A stretch of 64,000 nucleotides of DNA from Zygnema cylindricum (Eukaryota > Streptophyta > Zygnematophyceae > Zygnematales > Zygnemataceae). Positions 56,227-64,000 of this stretch are shown here, piece after piece. The DNA lies in NCBI GenBank assembly GCA_037447655.1, contig JBBHKE010002929.1, positions 60,001 to 124,000 on the forward strand, read 5' to 3'. Under the pieces are notes generated by a model that worked only from the letters and a program-made list of their open reading frames with translations, did not search any database and was not told the origin of the DNA. The position numbers and the translations under genes are program-made. Position 1 is the first letter of the stretch. Each line of letters starts with the position of its first letter.

Positions 56227-56418
56227 ATTTTTAAATTGCGTTGACAAATTCCGTACAAAGCCGAAGGACACATTGAACTCGACCGTCGATTGGGAAACGC
56301 TTTCGGTCGTCGTCAACTATTGGTTCACTCAAAGGGTGGGTCGCCGGAATTTTAGTGTGATAGCAACGGCGCTGTTTCTAGTCCACTTGTTTCCATGAAA
56401 TGGTTGCCGGACGTTTTA

Positions 56419-57125
56419 GGGCGTGTTCCCATGTAACCGATATTTTGAAACGTTATTTTGGATTTTGGCGCTGATTTTACGGTGTACTTTTCAAAGTGTG
56501 CCTATGACAATCGTTACTTGCGCATTCATTACTTCGAATATGTGGCAGTTGTACACGTCGCCAATACTTGCGACTCCTGTAGACGCCAACAAACCGCGGA
56601 CATTTGTAGACGCTAACGATCTCCGAACACTGCGGACATTTGTACGCCGCAACGAGCTCCTGACATACTGGGACAATTGTTGACGCCAACGGACATTTGT
56701 AGACGCCCACAAGTGGACAACATAAGCAATCGCCTACGTCTACAAAATGACATTTGTAGACGCCCACACGTGGACAACATAAGCAAACGGACAAACAATT
56801 TTTTTTTCGTGTATTCTCCCAACTGCAAAAAAATTGTTGAAAACTTTTGATGCTTGCAATACAGGCTTTCTATTCGTCAATAGGGTAGTATTTTGATAAA
56901 AATCAGGTCGCGATTTGATTCCAGTGCAAGTGTGAAGATGAACTGGAAGTGGGTCGCGATGATAATACTGCCAAATCGCCGTACCTTTCAAGTTTCCAAG
57001 ATGACGCAAAATGTATTTGAGTTTTTGCCCATTTTTCGTACAGCGTAATATTTTCACGTTGGTAGTCCCATTTTCTGTGTAAACGACGGAAAAAAACCCT
57101 TACTTGAACACATGGGAACACGCCC
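56419..57125. mobile_element. PIF/Harbinger-like non-autonomous element, copy 1, 707 bp
   Basis: Inverted ends GGGCGTGTTCCCATGT (56419) and ACATGGGAACACGCCC (ends 57125). Flanks TTA and TAG share only TA. Both strands show short open frames rich in Cys/Val, from the TTTGTAGACGCC repeats (56577-56770); these are not genes. Confidence 0.78.
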
Positions 57126-57235
57126 TAGTGAGAGGTCGACGGCAACTAAGACTCTTTATGTTAACAGTGCCGTACTCACATATTTTTTGCCGGCTGCAAT
57201 GATTGTAAAAGTTTTGAAAGCAATGGCGACGGTAA

Positions 57236-57930
57236 GGGCGTGTCCCCATGTAACCGATATTTTGAAACGTTATTTTGGAATTTAGCTCTGATTTTACGGT
57301 GTACTTTTCAAAGTGTGCCTATGTGAATCGTTACTTGCGCGTTCATTATTTTGAATATGTGGCAGCTGTACACGTCGCCAATACTTGCGAAACCCAAACT
57401 GCTGAATTTGTAGACGCCAACGGTCTCGGAACAAACTGCGGACATTTGTACGCCGCAAAGAGCTCCTGACATACTGGGACAATTGTCGACGCCAACTGTC
57501 ATTTGTTGACGCCCACACGTGAACGACATAAGCAATCGCTTACGTCTACAAAATGACATTTGTAGACGCCCACAAGTGGACAACATAAGAAAACGGACAA
57601 ACAATTTTTTTTTCGTATATTCTCCCAACTGCAAAAAAACAAATGAAAACTTTTGACGCGTGCAACCCAAGATTTCTATTCGTCAATAGGGTAGTATTTT
57701 GATTAAAAGCAGATCGCGATTTGATTTCATTGCAAGTGTGAAGATGAGCTGGAAGTGGGTCGCGATGATAATACTGCCAAATAGCCGTACCTTTCAAGTT
57801 CCAAGATGACGCAAAATGTATTTGAGTTTTTGCCCATTTTTCGTACGGCGTAATATTTTCAAGTAGGAAGTCCCATTTTCTGTGTAAACGACGGAAAAAA
57901 ACCCTTACTTGAACACATGGGGACACGCCC
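57236..57930. mobile_element. PIF/Harbinger-like non-autonomous element, copy 2, 695 bp
   Basis: Ends GGGCGTGTCCCCATGT and ACATGGGGACACGCCC, paired changes at the same terminal position in both ends. Target duplication TAA at 57233-57235 and 57931-57933. Strongly alike copy 1 throughout. Confidence 0.85.
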
Positions 57931-58046
57931 TAAGGCTATACTGGAAGGGTCTTGATTTGCGGCTGCACCTGAGGGTTTGAAATCTGTTCCGCTGTCGTGT
58001 AGTAACAAAAGATATTTAACGTTTACGACAAATCTTATCGCAATTG

Positions 58047-58173
58047 GAAAACTTTTGACGCGTGCAACCCAAGATTTCTATTCGTCAATAGGGTAGTATT
58101 TTGATTAAAAGCAGATCGCGATTTGATTTCATTGCAAGTGTGAAGATGAGCTGGAAGTGGGTCGCGATGATAA
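58047..58173. repeat. Exact 127-bp duplicate of an internal part of Harbinger-like copy 2
   Basis: 58047-58173 is identical to 57645-57771 in every base. It lacks the termini and lies only 116 bp outside the element's right end, so it arose by local duplication or template switching, recently compared with other repeats here. Confidence 0.9.
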
Positions 58174-58260
58174 AATCAGCTACAGTACTATGGTTCATCA
58201 CCAGCGCAGATCTTTTCTAAATAAAGTTTCGCGCGTGTATTTCAAAAGAAAGTACTACGG

Positions 58261-58484
58261 TACACAGGGTATCGCTTTTAGTGTTGATGTATTTTATTTC
58301 CACTTAAAACATTTTATCTCCGTACACGTTTGTCGGATTGTGAATTTGACGGTTGCTATTGAAAGTTAAGATTTGTCAGCTTCCGATTGGCGGTCTCCTT
58401 GTGAAAATCGAACAAGTGTGTACGGGAAAAAGATGTTTTAAGTGACGAAAATATTATTAAACCCTAATAGCGATACACGGTGTA
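58261..58484. mobile_element. Foldback MITE, TACAC-ended family, copy 3, 224 bp
   Basis: TACACAGGGTATCGC … GCGATACACGGTGTA. Arms TTCCACTTAAAACATTTTAT and the inverse ATGTTTTAAGTGACGAAA; centre TCCGATTGGCGGTCTCC. Confidence 0.85.
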
Positions 58485-59035
58485 CAATCAAAGCTGTAAG
58501 TTTGAATAAATGAAAAAGAAAACAAAAAACCGCCATTAATTCCCAAACGTGGTATCAACAATTTTTTCCAAGTGTCAATGAACTCGACGAGCTTTTTTTT
58601 CGACTTTGATATCTTGTTTTTCTTTTCTTAATTTTCCTTTGTTTGGTTGAAACTTCAAATTTTCTTTCTTTCCCGGAAACCTGCGAAGAGACACGTCAAA
58701 TAGACCATAAATGAAGCTAATTTCTAGGCAGCTACGTGGCCATCTCTCATTATGTTATTTAACCATAAAATCCTGCTGATTCAACCGTAGAAACGTGCTC
58801 TCACCTGTCGGTTAATTTTGTCGTCTAGCGAAGTGCTCTCCTTTACAATGGACATTTACTCGTCAGCTTTTATTTTGACCCGAGAATTTTTTTAATGCCC
58901 AATCCTAAATCAAAGGTTAACGTGCGAAAATACTGAAAACTTTATGTACGATTCACCTGTAAAATGCGCATACTGTACGTGATATTCATATAAAGTGCGT
59001 ACTTTATACTGCGTAACAATATATATACTTTCCTG

Positions 59036-59254
59036 TACACGGTGTATGGCTATTAGTGTTGATGTTTCTTTCGCCACTTAAAACAAATTTTCCCCGTACA
59101 CACTGTCCGATTTTTGATCTGACGGTTGCGAATGAAATATAAGATCCTCAGCTTCCGATTGGCGGTCTTAAATTCAAAACCGGACAGGTGTGTACGGAGA
59201 AAAAAAGTTTTAATTGACGAAAAACTTACAACACTAATAGCGATACACAGTGTA
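59036..59254. mobile_element. Foldback MITE, TACAC-ended family, copy 4, 219 bp
   Basis: TACACGGTGTATGGCTATTA … TAATAGCGATACACAGTGTA, arms of about 70 bp able to form a near-complete hairpin (TTCGCCACTTAAAACAAATT / AAGTTTTAATTGACGAA). The best preserved copy. Confidence 0.87.
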
Positions 59255-59710
59255 GTTTTCGCGCGTGAGAAAAAATAATATAAAATAAAGAAATATGCAA
59301 TTGTACGGTCTGATTCCATTTTATTCCATACAATTGAAATTGCTAAATAAAATTGGTAGACTCTCTGCCATAAGTCAAATAAATTAGTCAACCACTGTGA
59401 ATTTGTTGAAGTCAACCAAAGTCGTCGGAAAGTACGGAAATGGAAGTCACAAACAAGCTGTCAAATTTAAAAAATGATGATGAGTCGAAAAAGAATTAAG
59501 GACCAAAATAATGTGATAAGATTTTATGTACTTTTATTACATAAATGAGAGTCAAAATGGAGATGGATATAAATAACTGGAATAAATGTAATTTCCAACA
59601 TCCCTCTCTGCCACTCTCCCTCTCTGCCTCTCTGCCTGTCTCTCCCTCTCTCTCTTCTCCCCTACCTCTCTCTTTCCTGAATGGATTTTGGACAAGAAAA
59701 ATAATTGCAG

Positions 59711-59887
59711 AATTTTCAAGAAATTCTCGGATGGGGAAAAAAACATTCTCCATTTTTCGTCGGATTGTTATTTTGTATCTTCTGCTGTCCACAGAAATAT
59801 CTTCCGGATATTCTTTTCCTCCAAAAACTTCCCAACAGAACCAGGAGACCCACCAGGAGGTTCCAACAGAGACGACATTTGGCCAGG
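59711..59887 (+). CDS. Possible first coding exon of a secreted or organelle-targeted protein (partial)
   Basis: An acceptor-like AATAATTGCAG ends at 59710 and a strong donor CAG/GTAATG follows 59887. From ATG 59731 the frame gives MGKKTFSIFRRIVILYLLLS, then a polar QQNQETHQEVPTETTFGQ: a basic start, one hydrophobic segment, and a polar tail, i.e. a signal-peptide-like N-terminus. Without splicing the frame stops 16 codons later. No next exon was recognised before the gap at 60317. I do not know the family; two other frames are also open over this stretch, so the reading is tentative. Confidence 0.3.
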
Positions 59888-60138
59888 TAATGAGAATTAA
59901 AATTAAAGTTTTTGTTTTTGAAAACAAAGCTTGAAAAAATAAAGTCTGGTGAGAATAGGTTTCAGTCAGTCTGGGCACAAAGAATGGATTTTTTTTTTTT
60001 TTATACATAATTTTAGAGTTATTCCTTGAAGACCAAATGGTTTTTTAAAGCATGCAAAACGACAAAAACTGCCATGGGCCCAACAGTCTTGACAGGATAT
60101 CTCTGGGACATTCAGGATTTTTGCTTTAAAATTTCTCT

Positions 60139-60149
60139 TTCTCTTTCTC

Positions 60150-60233
<84 letters not shown>

Positions 60234-60237
60234 TTTT

Positions 60238-60316
<79 letters not shown>
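60139..60316. repeat. (CTTT)n microsatellite
   Basis: About 44 near-perfect CTTT units ending in the assembly gap. The Phe/Leu/Ser or Lys/Glu/Arg frames through it are artefacts. Confidence 0.97.
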
Positions 60317-60326
60317 NNNNNNNNNN
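60317..60326. other. Assembly gap (10 N)
   Basis: Ten N at the end of the CTTT run. The true length is unknown, and unrelated sequence may have been joined here. Confidence 0.99.
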
Positions 60327-60539
60327 CAGGGACTGAGGGAAGAGGTTTGGGGGTGTGAACAACATCAGTGATTTCCGAACTATCCCTCGATCTCGGTACC
60401 GACGGATTTCGAGTGATCTCTTCTGTACCCAACCTAATCTATATAAATGATTTTCAATTAATTGCCTGGGTCCATAACTAGGACCATGGACGACAGGCAG
60501 TTAAATCAGCAATCGAGATTGGCAATCCGGATCCTGTGT

Positions 60540-61020
60540 ATAATGGTACATATCCTAAACTATTTGTATTTTTAAAATTCGACGCGCGGTATTTGTTTCG
60601 CTATCGAAACAAATGCGCGGTATCTGTTCTATCCACGTACCGTACTGCGTACTAAATCAAACTGTTTCTATGCAGTAAGCATCTATTCGCCGTTAAACAA
60701 ATTAATCTACATGTGACAATTTTTATGTTTATCAAATCCTATACATGGTAATATGTGTCCTAGGCCTAACGGTTAGAGCTAACGACTAAATTGACGGACA
60801 GCAGGTACCAGGATCAATACCTGGGTCCGTTAATTAACTTTTAGTAAATATATCTAATCCAACCCATGTCTTCTCTAGTGAGCTTTAGGCAGCCATGGCT
60901 CTAGCTCCCTATCAAGCCTTTAGTGACTACAACAAGTGTGGGGGTTTGGAGAAGGGAGTCAGGGACAGACTGCCTTTGCTCTTTTTCTATAAAGACCTAG
61001 AAAATACTCAAATATCAACA
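60540..61020 (-). repeat. Copia LTR fragment (K1) with tRNA-like module
   Basis: Minus LTR starting TGTTGATATTTGAG at 61020; its 3' part is missing (lost before about 60540). On the plus strand TTGACGGAC (60791-60799) pairs with GTCCGTTAA (60825-60833) around CCAGG-ATCAATA-CCTGG, a perfect tRNA T-arm. It abuts K2, which it probably interrupted. Confidence 0.75.
60766..60834 (+). other. tRNA-like module in LTR K1
   Basis: D-arm-like CTAACGGTTAGAGCTAACG, then a 9-bp stem and a 5-bp T-arm with 7-nt loop ATCAATA. The outer stem sequence differs from that of LTR c at several positions, with the partner strand changed to match. Confidence 0.65.
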
Positions 61021-61985
61021 CTTGGCAGACGAAAACTCTGACCAACTTCACCTCGTGAAGGCAAGACTCCCCTGAGTGTTAGCAAAAAAAATCTCTGAAT
61101 TTGCTCCCCTGAGCAATAAGTTATGGAGGGTCAAAGTTGACCTTTTGTACAGAAGCTCTCTGGGAGAGAGGGTCCTATCTCCTAATTTTTCTAAGTCGTA
61201 TCTCTCTCACAGACTCTATCTACTGATGTACAGAGCCAATCTGATTACTCCTTTGTACACAAAAGTACAACTGCCGGTGTAATTTATGTACGAACATTGT
61301 ATGACATGCCCTAAATGTCGACACGTGGTATATCCGGATTCGCTCCCTTAATCCTCGGAGATGCCGCGATCCAATGTTAGTCCGCCACGTGTCATTCGAT
61401 GTGGCGATGATCAATAACCGCCGAAATTCTCTTCTGCGATCTCGACGTTTAATTTCGGCCGTCCGATTAAATTCACAATTAATCGTAGCCGTGATAAATA
61501 CATGCGCGGTATTCGTTGCGGTAAAGAAATAAATGCGCGGCATTCGTTTCTTATCTGTACCGTAATCCGTACTTTTACATTACTGGATCTATGTCTCCCG
61601 TAAATTTTTTTCATTTAAATGAATTATCAAACGTATAAATGTTTAATTAATTATCGAACACATCATTACGTAACACTATCTCTTGAGTTAACGGTTAAAG
61701 CTACATGCTACTGGCTGATTACCGACCGGCTGGTTTTAGGTTCAAATCCTGGAGGTGGCACATGTATTTTAGTAAATATATCCTTATTAATAAATAAACT
61801 AATATTTATATCTCGTAAACCTCTGGATAGCCTAGGTAGCCATGGCTCTAGCTTCCTCTCCAATTTCTCAGTAACTGGGACAAGTTTGAGAGTTGGAGAG
61901 AGAAGTTAGAGGTAGAGTGCCTCGGCTTCTTTCTATATTTCTATTATGACCTAGAAAATACTTTAAAAGACCATTAATTTCTACA
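61021..61985 (-). repeat. Copia LTR (K2), truncated
   Basis: Minus LTR starting TGTAGAAATTAATGG at 61985, as in LTR G and H. It lacks the last ~100 bp because K1 adjoins at 61020. The plus strand at 61684-61755 has a tRNA-like module (T-arm TTAGG-TTCAAAT-CCTGG). It lies next to the copia L pol, but L is a different family. Confidence 0.75.
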
Positions 61986-64000
61986 CATTTCGGACAATAA
62001 GACTCCTCACGAGTTATGGTATGGTCGAAAGCCCTCGTTACATCATTTACGAATTTGGGGGTGTTGAGCGACGGTGTACATCGAATCGGTAAAACGACGA
62101 GGTAAATTTTCTTCTTGTAGTTGGTCGGGAGTTTTTGTGGGGTATAGCTCCAAAGGGAGCCTATACCGGGTTTATGATCCGATTCGTCATGTAATTGAAG
62201 AGAGTCGTAATGTGAATTTCCACGAGGATCTTAAAGTTGCAATTTCTATTTCGGAAAAGTTCTTTACTAATCATGATTTTCTTGAAGTAAATGAGACTCT
62301 CTCTTTTCCTCATCTCGATGATTCGGATTCCGAAAATGAGGCGGATCCTATCGTCAATATTACGAGTGGGAAAGCTAATTCCGAAACTCATCCGGAATTA
62401 ATTAATTTTGACGAGATCCGAAGTGGAAAATCTCAAATGTCTTCGGACACTCGCCGATCTACAAGTTCTAAATCTCCGAGTGTTTCTTTCCACGAGGAAG
62501 AAACCGAAATCGACAAATCGGGAAATAAAAAAGAAAACGACTTCCCATTGAGAAGGAGCCAACGTGAGACAAAGGGGAAGAAACCGGATCAGTTATCGTT
62601 TGATCGCAAAAGGGGAAATATCGAAAATTCCAATTATTTTATTTCGGCCGCCTCGGAGGAGGCATTTATTTTGTAGCAATCATTGACCGAGAATATGCCC
62701 GACGATCCCCAATCTTATGCTGAGGCACGAAGTTCTATGGATTGGGAGGATAAGTGGAAACCGGCGTGGGAGAGAGAATTAAAATCCATTATCGATGATA
62801 AAACTTTTGAGGAGGTGAGTTTACCAGAGGGGAAGAAAGCAATTGATGCTAAATGGATATTTAAGACAAAAACTGGTGCTACGGGGGAGATAATAAAATA
62901 TAAGGCTAGATTGGTGAGTAAAGGCATTCAACAAATAGAGGGGGTTGATTATTTGGAAACTTATGCACTGGTTGTTAAGTTTGATTATTTGAGAATGATA
63001 ATTGCTATTGCGGCGCGGGGAATAAGCATATACATCAAATGGATGTAGAAACGGCCTTTTTAAATGGAGAGTTAGAAGAAGAGGTGTACATGAAGGTGCC
63101 CGAGGGTGTGCTTTCGAAAGGAGGAAAAGTATGGCGGCTGCGAAATCCTTGTACGGATTAAAACAAGCGCCGAGGACTTGGTACCTTCGTCTTCATAAGG
63201 TACTCACTAACTATGGTTTTGTTCGTACAATTTCTGATTCCGGAGTTTACGTGAAAGGAGAGGGAAAGGACCAAATTATTTTTTCTGTGTATGTCGATGA
63301 CTTCCTAATGATTAGTGACACGTTGTCTGTTATTAATAAGTTGAGCGGGGTACCTCAAATAACGTTCAAAAACATTTAGCGTACTTTATTCTATTTGAGA
63401 ATTTGCCCCAAAAAAAGGGGTACCCCAATTAGCGTCATGTACGCTAATAGCGATTCGCGGTGTACTGTAGAGAGGTCTTGACAAGATTTGGTATGATTGG
63501 CGCAAAATCTGTCTCGACGCCATTAGACCCAAAAGTACAGAAAGTACGAAGAGGAAGAAAATGTTTTAGTTCCATATCGTGAAGCAGTTGGTAGTTTAAT
63601 GTATTTAAGTGTAGGCACGCGTCCGGATATTGCGGCGGCGGTGTCAGTTGTCAGTCGTTATTGCAACGCTCCAAAAAAGAATCATTGGGAGGCAGTGAAA
63701 CGGATATTTCGCTATTTGGCTGGTACGATCGACTTTGGTTTGGTGTATGCGTCCAAAAGGGACTCTTTGCAGTGTATCGGTTATTGCGACGCAAATTGGG
63801 GTGGAGATTTCGACAGTGGAAAATCCACGTCAGGGTACGCATTCATTTTGGGTGGCGCGGCAGTATCTTGGAGTTCGCGACTCCAACCTACGGTTGCGCT
63901 AAGTAAAAAAGAATCAAAATATATGTCTGCGTGTCATACTGCGAAGGCGTTTGTGTGGATCAAGGAGATGCTTGGTGAGTTGGGTGTTGTAAATGGTTGT
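61986..64000 (+). pseudogene. Copia element L pol: integrase end, reverse transcriptase, RNase H (runs off right edge)
   Basis: A family distinct from A, B, E and H. Integrase tail: TPHELWYGRKPSLHHLRIWG region at 61998 (frameshifted), then YSSKGSLYRVYDPIRHVIEE. An acidic/Ser-rich linker follows (62300-62670, 200 codons open). RT: AIDAKWIFKTKTGATGEIIK (62850), then after a frameshift [40 protein letters not shown] and the intact catalytic YVDDFLMISD (63288). At 63345 the frame is replaced by a ~120-bp insert. It resumes as VLTRFGMIGAKSVSTPLDPK, SVGTRPDIAAAVSVVSRYC, GYCDANWGGDFDSGKSTSGY (RNase H, catalytic Asp) and KKESKYMSACHTAKAFVWIK up to the last base. Few lesions compared with the other copias. 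Confidence 0.87.
63345..63467. mobile_element. TACACCG-ended fragment inserted in copia L reverse transcriptase
   Basis: The RT frame stops after DTLSVINKL and resumes 40-50 codons later in the alignment, so insertion came with a deletion. The insert contains two direct copies of a GGGGTACC(T/C)CAA block. It ends GCTAATAGCGATTCGCGGTGTA, the terminus of the MITE at 15472-15980. Confidence 0.65.

Noticed and set aside
56423-57926. Cys/Val-rich frames in both orientations
   Set aside because: Arise from TTTGTAGACGCC repeats inside two non-autonomous transposons.
59496-60008. 170-codon minus-strand frame
   Set aside because: Shadow of the plus-strand candidate exon and CT-rich tract; no motif.
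60026-60432. Frames through the CTTT repeat
   Set aside because: Microsatellite plus N gap.

Overview
The window is nuclear DNA of a eukaryote, most likely from the green plant lineage (land plant or streptophyte alga; I cannot place it closer). Three things point there: a spliced METTL16-type gene whose signature motifs are of the plant FIO1 kind, a decayed plastid atpB fragment inside nuclear sequence (190-345), and dense nests of Ty1/copia and Ty3/gypsy LTR retrotransposons. Spliceosomal introns are long, with T-rich or GA/CT-rich low-complexity filling.

Layout. 1-1300: a minisatellite, the atpB relic and, on the minus strand, the first two exons of a COQ6-like ubiquinone hydroxylase gene that runs off the left edge. 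1300-4900: simple repeats and no recognised gene. 4917-12770 (+): the one complete cellular gene, a ten-exon METTL16/FIO1 homologue (U6 snRNA m6A methyltransferase). Its reading frame is fused at the N-terminus to a segment like splicing factor SPF30/SMNDC1. A 4-bp duplication in exon 3 breaks the frame unless an acceptor 10 nt downstream is used. 12771-17000: intergenic, with several small inverted-repeat elements.

17000-53340 is almost entirely retrotransposons inserted into one another. Most boundaries could be fixed by 5-bp target-site duplications (TSDs). A gypsy element (17000-29337) carries a gag-only copia-like element (17108-21716) and two solo LTRs. Copia E (gag in 29338-29627 and 45012-45923) was split by copia B (29633-45006). 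B was split by copia A (32139-39618), and A by a solo LTR (34970-36139), so the nest is four levels deep. Copia H (46764-53338) has three more insertions. All pol genes are broken, so nothing here is autonomous.

53340-59260 is a cluster of non-autonomous DNA transposons (MITEs): hAT-like with 8-bp TSDs, PIF/Harbinger-like with TAA, a TA-flanked foldback, and one MITE inside another. 59260-60326 holds a possible signal-peptide exon, a long CTTT microsatellite and an assembly gap. 60327-64000 holds two more LTRs and a different, better preserved copia pol that runs off the right edge.

Most interesting: (1) the copia LTRs carry a tRNA-like hairpin module, always antisense to the LTR, whose stem sequence differs between copies while pairing is kept; (2) five elements have a primer-binding site matching the anticodon arm of initiator tRNA-Met, as in Drosophila copia, and the ATG inside it is also the apparent Gag start; (3) the SPF30-METTL16 fusion and its frame-breaking duplication.
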